Of a stretch of DNA of 64,000 bases, positions 23,880 to 32,311 are shown one piece after another. The stretch's first letter is position 1; each line of letters begins with the position of its first letter. A program made the position numbers and the translations under genes. This stretch comes from Domibacillus mangrovi. GTDB lineage: Bacteria; Bacillota; Bacilli; Bacillales; Domibacillaceae. The stretch lies in contig NZ_MRWQ01000001.1 of assembly GCF_001906925.1 (NCBI RefSeq), positions 248,001 through 312,000 of the forward strand, read 5' to 3'. The notes under the pieces were generated by a model. That model was not told the DNA's origin. It saw only the letters and a list, made by a program, of their open reading frames with translations, and did no database searches.

Positions 23880-24288
23880 TTAAAAAAATTAGTTTTATTC
23901 GCTTCTCTTCTGATTTAAAATAAACAGTGCCAAACCGGTTCGTCATCCCCGTTTTTTGAAACATAATATCCATCATACTTCCCTTTACAGGAATGAAGTA
24001 CGCGGGAATATCCCGCTCGACTATTATGTAACGGGGATATTCATACGTGGAAATAGTATATTTATGCTGTCCTGATTCATAAAAATTGACCATAACGTGC
24101 ACATTATTCAAAATTGCGTACGACTGTGCTTCAAATAAATCGCGCTCCAGCTTGTTAAAAAATTGCTGTTCATTCATTTCATTCGTTACATTCAAAATCG
24201 GAATGAGCACCGCTCCAAAACATGCTATAAATACTGTTAACACAAGCATTATTTCCAACAGTGTAAAGCCGCCTTCTTTATGATTCAC
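23845..24288 (-). CDS. comGD: Competence protein ComGD
   Basis: A 147-residue pseudopilin with the prepilin motif GGFTLLEIMLVLTVFIACFG at about 6-25, and a soluble C-terminal domain. Processed by the prepilin peptidase and needed for assembly of the transformation pilus. Its ATG overlaps the comGC stop by 11 bases. Confidence 0.92.
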   Translation of the reverse strand: MNHKEGGFTLLEIMLVLTVFIACFGAVLIPILNVTNEMNEQQFFNKLERDLFEAQSYAILNNVHVMVNFYESGQHKYTISTYEYPRYIIVERDIPAYFIPVKGSMMDIMFQKTGMTNRFGTVYFKSEEKRIKLIFLIGRGRFYFLEE

Positions 24289-24598
24289 TTACCAAAACTT
24301 CGCCTTCCGCATCAATTGTAAGATCCTCGCCGCCTGGACATTTCGTTTCATCTTTCCTCAAGTATCCATCTGTTACCATCGTTTCAATAGAATCAGGAAA
24401 ATTCTTATTGTCAATCCGATACGCTTGTACTTGTCCTTGTACCATATGCGCAAAAGCATCACAGCCTTTTGCATTGATGTTTTGGCTTTGTTTCGCCACG
24501 TTCGGAATCGCAATGAACAATAAGACGGTAATAACAAGTAAAACAATCATCATTTCGATTAGCGTAAAAGCTTTTTCGTTTTGTACCCACTTTTTCAT
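24278..24598 (-). CDS. comGC: Major competence pseudopilin ComGC
   Basis: A 106-residue major pilin. The prepilin motif KAFTLIEMMIVLLVITVLLFIAIPN lies at about 9-33 with cleavage expected before Phe, followed by a short domain with two cysteines (KGCDAF and TKCPGG) that can form the intramolecular disulfide seen in ComGC. Builds the DNA-uptake filament. Confidence 0.95.
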   Translation of the reverse strand: MKKWVQNEKAFTLIEMMIVLLVITVLLFIAIPNVAKQSQNINAKGCDAFAHMVQGQVQAYRIDNKNFPDSIETMVTDGYLRKDETKCPGGEDLTIDAEGEVLVSES

Positions 24599-24613
24599 CT
24601 TTTATTCCTCCTT

Positions 24614-25681
24614 TTATACTGAGGTCATCATTTCAAACATCGGCAGCATAATAGATAAGTAAACGGTCATGACAACTGCTCCAATAAACAAAAAAACAGC
24701 TGGTTGGATAAAACTGGTCAACCTTTTTATTTTTTCTTCAACCAGTTCATCACAAAACTCCGCATACATAAGCAGCTCTTCGCCAAGACGTCCATTTGCC
24801 CCGCCATGACCTGTCAAAGCCGATAACTTTTTATCAAACCATGTAATCTGTTTAATCGCTTCTTGAAGTGATGCACCGTTCATTAAGCGTTTATCAATGA
24901 CCTCTGAAACGGCGGTGAGCATCGGATATATTGTCTGGCGCTCAAATACATGAAGCATTTCATTCACAGCAAATCCGCTGTTTAACAATTGAGAGGCTTC
25001 GCGAGCAAACAGACGTGTGAAATATAGTTGAAAAAACGTACGGACGTACGGAATACGGATGAGCATATCTGCTTTCTTTTTAGGCGATAACAAGCGGTAA
25101 CGAGCATATAAAAAGATCGAAAAACCAATGGCACATGGAAGTAAAATGAGCATGATCGAAGGTACCCATTCTAGAAAAAAGAGCAGTAATAAAATCATAC
25201 CTTCAGGCTTGTATCCCATTGATGCATGTAAATCATGAAATTGTGGAAGGACAAATGTATTTAGTACTGCCAGAAGCATTACTAATAAACATAATAGAAA
25301 AATAGGGTACTGAAGTAATTTCATCAAATTTTCTTTTGATTGTTCCGTTTTTTTCCATTGTTTTCCTGCATGAAGAAGTACGCCCTGTACATTTCCATGT
25401 TTTTCAGCGAAATACACTTGAAGGCAAATAAGCGATGGCACATGAAGAATAGGTAGAATTTCATGAAGAGGTGTTCCGGCTTGCAACATTTGCCGGATGT
25501 GTTTTGTTTGTTTCCCGTCGATTCCTGGTATGTTTAACATTAAAAAATCAATTGACTCTCTAATCGTAAACCCTTTTTCAAGCATTTCACCAAGCCGAAA
25601 AATAAACTCAGCGCCACTTTTCGCTGTCTTCCGCTTCTTCATAAATCCAGCGAGCCCACTCTTCCTCGGAGAGATATCCAT
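24614..25681 (-). CDS. comGB: Competence type II secretion/pilus membrane protein ComGB
   Basis: A GspF-family platform protein of about 355 residues with three strong membrane helices (around 150-170, 190-215 and 330-352) and two GspF repeats. The start at 25681 has AAAGGGG eight bases upstream; an ATG at 25705 is also in frame but poorly spaced. The 5' end overlaps comGA by 74 bases in another frame, an overlap common in comG operons. Anchors the pseudopilus and binds the ComGA ATPase. Confidence 0.92.
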   Translation of the reverse strand: MDISPRKSGLAGFMKKRKTAKSGAEFIFRLGEMLEKGFTIRESIDFLMLNIPGIDGKQTKHIRQMLQAGTPLHEILPILHVPSLICLQVYFAEKHGNVQGVLLHAGKQWKKTEQSKENLMKLLQYPIFLLCLLVMLLAVLNTFVLPQFHDLHASMGYKPEGMILLLLFFLEWVPSIMLILLPCAIGFSIFLYARYRLLSPKKKADMLIRIPYVRTFFQLYFTRLFAREASQLLNSGFAVNEMLHVFERQTIYPMLTAVSEVIDKRLMNGASLQEAIKQITWFDKKLSALTGHGGANGRLGEELLMYAEFCDELVEEKIKRLTSFIQPAVFLFIGAVVMTVYLSIMLPMFEMMTSV

Positions 25682-26687
25682 AGGCAATCCCCTTTCCAAT
25701 TTCATCCTTCAACCGCTTGTATACCACACGATGGTCTCCAGCCCTCACCTCCTTTAAAACAGATGTAAGCATGCGTCCAGATAAAAGTTCACATACGATA
25801 GCTTGACGTGTAAAATGAACACAATCAGGCTCACATTGAGCACCACATTTAGGGCAGCTGATACGCACGAGTCTTTGTGCAGTAATCCCCACGATTGTTT
25901 GGCTGATTTCATGATGCGTGACACCAAATTCAAGGAGACGGCCAATGACACCTGCTGCATCACGTGCATGAATAGTTGACATGACTAAATGACCGGTAAG
26001 AGCGCTTCTAACAGCAACTCGAGCCGTTTCTTCATCACGTATTTCTCCAACCATAATCACATCCGGGTCATGTCGTAAAATCGCTTTTAACCCAGTAGCA
26101 TACGTAATTCCCGCTTTTTCATTTACTTGTATTTGCAATAAGGAATCGTGTTGTTTTTCGACAGGATCTTCGAGAGTAATAACATGTTTATTTAACATTG
26201 CAGCACTATGCTGAATCATGGAGTAAAGCGTGGTCGATTTACCGCTTCCCGTTGGACCACTGAGTAAAACGAGGCCAGTTGAATGGTTTAGTAATGATGT
26301 TAATTTTTTTGCTGTATCTGGAAAAAGAGTTAAATCAGAAAGAGATGGTACGTGTTCTTGAGGCAGGAGGCGGATAACAAGGCTTTCTTTTTGAGGAATG
26401 GCTGGTAGTGTTGAAATGCGTAGAGAAGTTGAGATGCCATTAATGATCTGTTTAAATGCTCCACTCTGCGGCTTTCGCTTTTCGCCGATATCCATCGATG
26501 CCATAAACTTTAAATACGATATCAGTCGTTCACCTTCATGGATGGAAAATGAATCGGTACCCGTCAGTGTACCACCTGCTCGAATTTTCATTATGTAGCC
26601 GTTTACTTTTGGCATTAAATGAATATCAGTTGCCTGCATTTGAACCGCAGTCATTAAGACATGTTTAATTTTTTGTTCGACGTGCAA
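25608..26687 (-). CDS. comGA: Competence traffic ATPase ComGA
   Basis: A 359-residue GspE/PulE-type ATPase that powers pseudopilus assembly. Walker A GPTGSGKSTTLYSM is near residue 143, the Asp box ITLEDPVE near 170, Walker B RHDPDVIMVGEIRDEETA near 210, and a C-terminal zinc-type pair CPKCGAQC near 275. The start is TTG at 26687 with an AAGGTG site. First gene of comG. I could not find a convincing ComK box upstream. Confidence 0.95.
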   Translation of the reverse strand: MHVEQKIKHVLMTAVQMQATDIHLMPKVNGYIMKIRAGGTLTGTDSFSIHEGERLISYLKFMASMDIGEKRKPQSGAFKQIINGISTSLRISTLPAIPQKESLVIRLLPQEHVPSLSDLTLFPDTAKKLTSLLNHSTGLVLLSGPTGSGKSTTLYSMIQHSAAMLNKHVITLEDPVEKQHDSLLQIQVNEKAGITYATGLKAILRHDPDVIMVGEIRDEETARVAVRSALTGHLVMSTIHARDAAGVIGRLLEFGVTHHEISQTIVGITAQRLVRISCPKCGAQCEPDCVHFTRQAIVCELLSGRMLTSVLKEVRAGDHRVVYKRLKDEIGKGIAYGYLSEEEWARWIYEEAEDSEKWR

Positions 26688-26770
26688 ACCGTCACCTTCT
26701 TTCTTTTTTACACCATACTACAATTTCCGGACAGTTTCATCAGATATTTTAAAGTTTACAAAATCTTAAC

Positions 26771-26806
26771 AAAAAAGCCTTTAAAGCAAAATGCTTTAAA
26801 GGCTTT
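26771..26806 (-). terminator. Rho-independent terminator after the DUF2626 gene
   Basis: Fifteen-pair stem (AAAGCCTTTAAAGCA at 26774-26788, complement at 26792-26806) with a three-base loop, followed on the minus strand by a T-run of six. It lies between the DUF2626 gene and comGA and isolates comG. Confidence 0.9.
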
Positions 26807-26837
26807 AGCGGGATTCATTTTTTACCGCGTTTTTGAA

Positions 26838-27062
26838 TTACATCATGAACGTTGACCAGTATGTAAAGCCTGCAAAAGAAACGGTCAAATATGCGAAAAA
26901 GACGTAAATGTACATGCGTTCAGTGAGACGTAAATAACCTAATAACAAGAAAAATCCAGTTTGACCGAGGAAAAGCAATGCAGTTTTATCCATGTGTCCG
27001 AGATAAAACATCAATGAGAAGATCCCGGTCCAGAATGCCATCATGCGAAACATGCGATCCAT
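26838..27062 (-). CDS. DUF2626 family membrane protein
   Basis: A 74-residue, almost wholly hydrophobic protein with three short membrane helices (about 7-22, 28-42, 48-66). It matches the DUF2626 (YqgY) family in size, position and the MDRMFRMMAFWTGIFSLMF start. Function unknown. The ATG at 27062 follows an AAAGGAGGG site; an upstream in-frame ATG at 27101 has none. Confidence 0.85.
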   Translation of the reverse strand: MDRMFRMMAFWTGIFSLMFYLGHMDKTALLFLGQTGFFLLLGYLRLTERMYIYVFFAYLTVSFAGFTYWSTFMM

Positions 27063-27143
27063 TAAGTATCCCTCCTTTGTCATACACTCCATCAATATCA
27101 TATTATAAAGGAACAGTGACAGATTTGTAAATGTTTCTTTCGG

Positions 27144-27836
27144 TCAGTTTGTGACGATTGCGTGATACGTACAATCTTGACACCCTTCTAACATCGTTGT
27201 TTTTTGGTGCAATTCTACATCATCAAATAGCGCTTCTAATGTTCCTTTTAAAAAAGCGGTATGTATTTTGCACGTAATCTCAGCTTCATCATGAAGCATT
27301 CCTTTGAACGGGCAGTTATATATAATAAATTGAACATGCCATCCATCTTCTTTAGGCTCCGCTTCTAACACATAACCAATTCGGGTAGCTAGTGACTGCA
27401 GCATAGATAATTTCTCATCCTCTGTTAAAGAAGATACATAGTTCTTAGCCCTAGACTCCACTGCACGACGACCTGCTTTAACGGCCGCTACCTCGGCCAT
27501 TTTTAATCCATCTTCACCAAACATTTGCACCGTTTCCACTAAAATATTAGCAAGAAGCTGATAATCACGATGTGGAAATGACAGCTGCACCGCTTCTTCA
27601 GCTGGTCTATACACTTTACCTGGCCGGCCGCCTTTTCCAGTTTTGTTTAAATGAGAACAAATCAATTGAACATCTTCTAATTTTGTCAAATGAAGACGTG
27701 CAACATTTGGATGAATGCCGAATTCATTTGCTACATCCTGTACAGTTACTTTATCGTGTTCTTTTAATATATATTCATAAATCGAATATCTAGTTGCATC
27801 GGCCAATGTACCTGTTACTTTCAAGATTGTATCCAA
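27144..27836 (-). CDS. HTH transcriptional regulator with C-terminal cysteine cluster (COG2345/SufR-like)
   Basis: A 230-residue protein. The N-terminal winged helix (about 8-75) has VTVQDVANEFGIHPNVARLHLTKLE and a basic GKGGRPGKVYRP wing. The C-terminal domain carries YNCPFKGMLHDEAEITCKIHTAFLKG and CQDCTYH, so four cysteines are arranged as in SufR-like iron-sulfur regulators. An iron-sulfur or metal sensor role is inferred from this pattern. The TTG at 27836 has a GGGGTGG site and matches the family start; the frame is open to 27878. It stands alone between yqgX and the DUF2626 gene. Confidence 0.8.
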   Translation of the reverse strand: MDTILKVTGTLADATRYSIYEYILKEHDKVTVQDVANEFGIHPNVARLHLTKLEDVQLICSHLNKTGKGGRPGKVYRPAEEAVQLSFPHRDYQLLANILVETVQMFGEDGLKMAEVAAVKAGRRAVESRAKNYVSSLTEDEKLSMLQSLATRIGYVLEAEPKEDGWHVQFIIYNCPFKGMLHDEAEITCKIHTAFLKGTLEALFDDVELHQKTTMLEGCQDCTYHAIVTN

Positions 27837-27999
27837 TATGCCACCCCATTGTCGTTTTTTATTTATTATAAACAACAATCTTATGGTAGAAAATGATAAA
27901 AGTCATACTTTTCACGTATTACGAAAAAAAGACACAATCACGAATATCGAATTAAAAATAATGGCTTTTGATTATCAGTAATCCGATATTTTTACTTTT

Positions 28000-28629
28000 T
28001 TAAAAACCATTTAAAAATGGATTGCTGTCCATTTCATTGGCAATGGACGTAGCAGGTCCATGTCCGGGCAGCACAATCGTTTCTTCTGGCAATGACAACA
28101 GCCTGTTATGAATGCTGTCGAGCAAATCCTGGTGATTGCCTCCAGGAAGGTCTGTCCGTCCGATGCTGCCCATAAATAATGTGTCTCCAGCAAATAAGGA
28201 GCCTCCTTCTTCAAAATAATAAGAAATGCTGCCGGGTGAATGACCCGGTGTATGAAATAACTTAAATTGAAATGGACCGATTATGAGTTCTTCTTCCTTT
28301 TCTAGAATAAAATCTGCTGGTGGTGCTGAAATCGCACCCATCCCAAACCGGCTTGAACCATTTAATTCCGGATTTCCAAGCCACTGTTCTTCTGATTTAT
28401 GAATGTAAACAGGACTGTTAAACGTTTGTCTAATATGTTCAACGGCCCCAATATGATCAAAATGAGCATGTGTTAGCAGTATAGCAAGCGGTTTTAAAGC
28501 ATTTCCATCCAGCCACTCTGCCAACGCTTCGCCCTCGGAACCTGGATCAAAAATAATGCATTCTGTTTTATGAGAAAGCACATAACAATTCGTTGCAAGC
28601 GGACCAAGCGGTAATTGTGTCCAATCCAT
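28000..28629 (-). CDS. yqgX: Metallo-beta-lactamase fold hydrolase YqgX (glyoxalase II-like)
   Basis: A 209-residue MBL-fold hydrolase. The metal-binding THAHFDHIGAV motif is near residue 55, with FHTPGHSPGSISYYF, FAGDTLFMGSIGRTDLPGG and VLPGHGP following in order. It is of the hydroxyacylglutathione-hydrolase-like group; in bacilli the thiol is likely bacillithiol or another. AGGTGGAG precedes the ATG. Divergent from the DUF2759 gene. Confidence 0.92.
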   Translation of the reverse strand: MDWTQLPLGPLATNCYVLSHKTECIIFDPGSEGEALAEWLDGNALKPLAILLTHAHFDHIGAVEHIRQTFNSPVYIHKSEEQWLGNPELNGSSRFGMGAISAPPADFILEKEEELIIGPFQFKLFHTPGHSPGSISYYFEEGGSLFAGDTLFMGSIGRTDLPGGNHQDLLDSIHNRLLSLPEETIVLPGHGPATSIANEMDSNPFLNGF

Positions 28630-28807
28630 ATAATCTCCACCTCTCCTTTTTCGTACTATTGTATCGTAACAGGAAATCTTGTCTGATAAAAGAACAATGC
28701 GTTTCCACTCTCGACAAAAGGATTAAAACACTATACAATAATGTTGTGTATACTGCTATTACATAGTTTTTTCTTTTATTGATCTAATCAGAAAGGGGTT
28801 TAATAAA

Positions 28808-28984
28808 ATGAACGGTTTAACGATTATTTTCGCTTTAGTGGCGATTCTTGCTGTATTCGGCACAATCAGCGCCTTGAAAAACAAAAACCCGCTTGGTATT
28901 TTATTTGGGCTCGGCACTGCCGGCGTCATCGGCTGGTTTACAATCATGACCATTATTAACCAAGGTTATCCAGCAGCTCACTAA
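28808..28984 (+). CDS. DUF2759 family small membrane protein
   Basis: A 58-residue protein, MNGLTIIFALVAILAVFGTI at the start, with two membrane helices joined by a short basic KNKNPLG loop. Fits DUF2759 (YqgW of B. subtilis), which sits next to yqgX there too. Function unknown. AAAGGGG lies nine bases before the ATG; its own terminator follows. Confidence 0.88.
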   Translation: MNGLTIIFALVAILAVFGTISALKNKNPLGILFGLGTAGVIGWFTIMTIINQGYPAAH

Positions 28985-28991
28985 AAAACAG

Positions 28992-29018
28992 GCACCCGTT
29001 TGTAACGGGTGCTTTTTT
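28992..29018 (+). terminator. Rho-independent terminator after the DUF2759 gene
   Basis: GCACCCGTT, three-base loop, AACGGGTGC, then six T on the plus strand. Confidence 0.9.
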
Positions 29019-29024
29019 CATATT

Positions 29025-29052
29025 AAAAAACTGCCTCGGAAGGCAGTTTTTT
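29025..29052 (-). terminator. Rho-independent terminator after ltaS
   Basis: CTGCCT, four-base loop, AGGCAG (29031-29046), flanked by A-run and T-run of six each, so functional for the minus-strand ltaS and possibly in both directions. Confidence 0.85.
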
Positions 29053-30922
29053 AATGCTCTTTTTTCGCAGAATCCGGATCGTAGAAACGAAGCAGATCTC
29101 CATAAATAATACGGTCGGAATAATTCAATTCTGTTGCCGCTTTTTCGATATAGGGCTCACAGTAACTGCTATCTGTCGGTTGTTCAGTTGCTTTATCCCA
29201 GCACTTGCTATCTGCATAAACATAATCTTCTGTTATAAAACGGCCATCACGGAATGCAGCAAAGCTTTCATGATCTTCTGAATTCAAGTCCTGACCGAAT
29301 TGAATATCTCCTTTTGTATCAATTCCAAATAAATGCAGCAATGTTGGCCTTATATCAATCTGCCCACCGACCGTTGAAATTTCCCGTCCATCAACACCTG
29401 GAATGTGAATCATAAATGGCACTTTTTGAAGCTGTGCCGATACAAACGGCGTTACTTCTTTACCTAAGTATTGCGACATTGCTTCATTATGATTCTCAGA
29501 AATACCATAATGATCCCCATACAGCACAATGACAGAATTCTCATATAGTCCAGATTCTTTCAATTCTTCAACAAAACGTTTCAATGATTCATCTGTATAG
29601 CGGACCGTTACAAAATAACGATTCAGTGTACCGCTATTTGAATTGTACTCATCAATCATTTTGTCTTCTTCGTCATAATAGAACGGATGATGGTTTGTGA
29701 GAGTAATCATTTTCGAATAAAACGGCTTCGGCATCTCTTTCATTAAACCGACAGATTGTTCAAAGAACGGAATATCTTTCATTCCCCAGTTGACACTGTT
29801 ATCTTCTGTTATTTCATAGTCTTCCTCATCATAGAAACGCTCATACCCGATTGAATCGTACATAATGTCACGGTTCCAGAAACTTTTATTATTCGCATGC
29901 ATCGCATTCGCATAATAGCCGTTCTCCGCCAGTTTTTCAGCCATTGAATTGAATTCATTGCCTGAGTGAGTAAAGAACACAGCTCCGCGACTGAGCGGAT
30001 AAAGAGAGTTCTCTGTTAAAAATTCAGCATCAGACGTTTTTCCCTGTCCGGTCTGATGATAAAAGTTTGTATAATTTAAACTTTCTTCCGCAAAATCATT
30101 TAAAAATGGTGTAATTTCCTGACCATTCACTTTATTATTCAAGACAAATGCCTGTGTCGATTCTACTGATACCATAATTAAGTTTTTGCCCTTTGCTACA
30201 CCGAACAATTCATCATTCGGCGCCGCATATTTAGCGTCCGCAAAGTTATCTACTTCTGTCATTTCACTGCTGTTAGCGAGCGCACGCTGTGCAGATGATT
30301 TTGACTGTAAAAAGACATCATAAATATGGTAGTTAAATGTACCAATATTTTTGACGAGCATTTCGCGGTCAAATGTTCTTGTCAATAATTGTGGACGTTC
30401 AATTTCAGCAAGACCAAGATTTAAAAACATAATCGCAAAAGCTGATAAAAAGTAAGCACGGCGATTCATTTTTGACATTGGGTGAAATTGCATAAAGGAC
30501 GGCTTAAATTTCAACAGAAGGAATAAAATAATGACATCTGCAAAATATAAGATGTCAGTTAGACTGAATTCTTCTGTTACACTGTTGCCAAGATCGGCAA
30601 AGTTACTTGTTTGGAATAACAATGGCATTGTAATGAAATCATTAAAAAAGCGGTAAAACACGACATTTGCATAAAGCAAAAAGCTTAATAAAAAACTCAT
30701 TGTGAGCAAATAACGATTTCGTACTTTATCACTTTTAAATAAAAAACCGACTCCCATGACCAACATAATAAAGCTAATCGGATTAATCAGCAAAATAAAC
30801 TCTTGTAACGTATTTTCGATATCAATGTTAAAGCTTGTTTTATAGACGAGATATGTTTTCATCCATAAGAACAAAACGGCCACAGCAATAAGCGATATGT
30901 TGCTGCGAATTGTTCTTTTCAT
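29051..30922 (-). CDS. ltaS: Lipoteichoic acid synthase (LTA synthase family)
   Basis: A 623-residue polyglycerolphosphate synthase. Five N-terminal membrane helices (about 9-205) are followed by an extracellular alkaline-phosphatase-like sulfatase domain with the [10 protein letters not shown] metal ligand, the [10 protein letters not shown] segment with the catalytic threonine, GNEFNSM, and [17 protein letters not shown] near residue 475. It takes glycerol phosphate from phosphatidylglycerol to extend lipoteichoic acid. The location next to glcK matches YqgS, one of several LtaS paralogues in B. subtilis; which paralogue role it plays here is not decidable. AGGAGG precedes the ATG. Confidence 0.94.
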   Translation of the reverse strand: MKRTIRSNISLIAVAVLFLWMKTYLVYKTSFNIDIENTLQEFILLINPISFIMLVMGVGFLFKSDKVRNRYLLTMSFLLSFLLYANVVFYRFFNDFITMPLLFQTSNFADLGNSVTEEFSLTDILYFADVIILFLLLKFKPSFMQFHPMSKMNRRAYFLSAFAIMFLNLGLAEIERPQLLTRTFDREMLVKNIGTFNYHIYDVFLQSKSSAQRALANSSEMTEVDNFADAKYAAPNDELFGVAKGKNLIMVSVESTQAFVLNNKVNGQEITPFLNDFAEESLNYTNFYHQTGQGKTSDAEFLTENSLYPLSRGAVFFTHSGNEFNSMAEKLAENGYYANAMHANNKSFWNRDIMYDSIGYERFYDEEDYEITEDNSVNWGMKDIPFFEQSVGLMKEMPKPFYSKMITLTNHHPFYYDEEDKMIDEYNSNSGTLNRYFVTVRYTDESLKRFVEELKESGLYENSVIVLYGDHYGISENHNEAMSQYLGKEVTPFVSAQLQKVPFMIHIPGVDGREISTVGGQIDIRPTLLHLFGIDTKGDIQFGQDLNSEDHESFAAFRDGRFITEDYVYADSKCWDKATEQPTDSSYCEPYIEKAATELNYSDRIIYGDLLRFYDPDSAKKEH

Positions 30923-31114
30923 TTTTCCAGCCTCCTCGTTACATCTGTAACATCGTTCTGGGGTTGAAATAAACTCTCAACCTTTGTAAATTATCTTCCA
31001 CAATCTTAATACTTTTTTTACAAAAAATCAAACAGAACAATACAAAATGTCTTTATAATATTTTCATGACGATTCTATACGTTATTCATACGCACCGATT
31101 GTTAAAAAGTTTCA

Positions 31115-31148
31115 TAAAAAAATCCAGTCCAACAATCGCGGACTGGAT
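31115..31148 (-). terminator. Rho-independent terminator after glcK
   Basis: ATCCAGTCC (31122-31130) pairs with GGACTGGAT (31140-31148), nine-base loop, then on the minus strand a run of seven T or more. It starts within a few bases of the glcK stop. Confidence 0.9.
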
Positions 31149-31151
31149 TTG

Positions 31152-32081
31152 TTATGAAACGGTCTTTACTTTAGCCAAGTACGCTGCACCGATCACGCCT
31201 GCATCGTTGCCAAGCGTCGCCTTCTCGATAGAAAGAACTTCCATCGCTCGCGGGAATGTATACTGGCGTACGTATTGTTCAAGCGGTAAAAGAAGCGCAT
31301 CGCCTGCTTCTGATACACCACCGCCCACAACGATTTTTGCTGGATTCATCGTATTAGCAATATTCCCTATAGCAAGCCCAAGATAATACGCACACCGATC
31401 AATGACCCGTTTCGCCGCTTCGTCACCTTTTGAGGCTTGAAGAAACACTGCTCGAGCATCAGGTGCTTCTTTTCCTTCTTCTTTGTAAAGATTAACGATG
31501 CCTGTTGCCGATGCCACCGTTTCCAAACAGCCATGCTTCCCACAGTTGCATAAAATTCCGTTTTCCGGGACTACCGTAATATGACCGATTTCACCAGCTG
31601 ATCCGCTTACGCCGGTAAAAATCATTCCTTTTGATACGATTCCGCCACCAACACCTGTTCCAATTGTTATACAGACAAGATCTCCTGTTCCGTTTCCGGC
31701 ACCTCTCCACATTTCACCCAGCGCTGCACAGTTCGCATCATTTTCGATAAAAACGGGCAGTTTAAGTGCTTCTTCTAGTAACCTCTTTAATGGATAGTTA
31801 TTTACCCATCCAAGATTTACAGCACCGGAAATGGTTCCTTTTATGGGATCAGCAGGACCTGGTGCACCAACACCAACTGCAATCACATCAACGTTTGTCA
31901 ATCCGTCTTGTTTAAGTTCGTTGGAGAAAGAACGGACGATGTCGGATACAATATTTGTACCGCCATCTGCTTGATCTGTCGGAATTGCCCATTTGCGAAT
32001 AATGTCACCTTCCACTGTTAAAAAAGCCATTTTAATGGTTGTGCCACCAATGTCAACTGCAGCAAGACATTTTCCTCCCAT
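31152..32081 (-). CDS. glcK: Glucokinase (ROK family)
   Basis: A 309-residue ROK kinase phosphorylating glucose with ATP. The ATP site AVDIGGTTIKMAF is near the N-terminus, the sugar site VFIENDANCAALGEMWRGAG near 105, and the zinc motif CNCGKHGCLE near 175. A TTG at 32087 and an ATG at 32081 are both in frame; AGGAGAG is spaced eight bases from the ATG, which decides the start. yqgQ ends across this start, so the two are coupled. Confidence 0.94.
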   Translation of the reverse strand: MGGKCLAAVDIGGTTIKMAFLTVEGDIIRKWAIPTDQADGGTNIVSDIVRSFSNELKQDGLTNVDVIAVGVGAPGPADPIKGTISGAVNLGWVNNYPLKRLLEEALKLPVFIENDANCAALGEMWRGAGNGTGDLVCITIGTGVGGGIVSKGMIFTGVSGSAGEIGHITVVPENGILCNCGKHGCLETVASATGIVNLYKEEGKEAPDARAVFLQASKGDEAAKRVIDRCAYYLGLAIGNIANTMNPAKIVVGGGVSEAGDALLLPLEQYVRQYTFPRAMEVLSIEKATLGNDAGVIGAAYLAKVKTVS

Positions 32082-32083
32082 CG

Positions 32084-32293
32084 TCAACTCTCCTGTTCTT
32101 TTTCTTTTTCAATCGCAATGTTCTGGCGCAAAAGCAACAGCGCCATCTGGTATTCCTGTGTTTCGACGAGCTGTGATTGATATAATTCTTTCAACTCAGC
32201 TTCCATTAACTGCAAATCCGCTACGCGGTTACCAATATATACAAACACACCGTATCGTTTTAACAGCTGCTGTACATCATAAATTGTTCTCAT
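32084..32293 (-). CDS. yqgQ: YqgQ family protein (DUF910)
   Basis: A 69-residue helical, acidic protein beginning MRTIYDVQQLLKRYGVFVYIG, the DUF910 signature. It may be a nucleic-acid-binding helical hairpin; function is unknown. It lies between gluP and glcK, coupled to both, as in B. subtilis. Confidence 0.9.
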   Translation of the reverse strand: MRTIYDVQQLLKRYGVFVYIGNRVADLQLMEAELKELYQSQLVETQEYQMALLLLRQNIAIEKEKEQES

Positions 32294-32311
32294 TTTCGTT
32301 CACCTTACCCA

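Noticed and set aside
26688-26780. ComK boxes upstream of comGA
   Set aside because: AT-rich stretches are present, but no clean AAAA-N5-TTTT pair at the right spacing.
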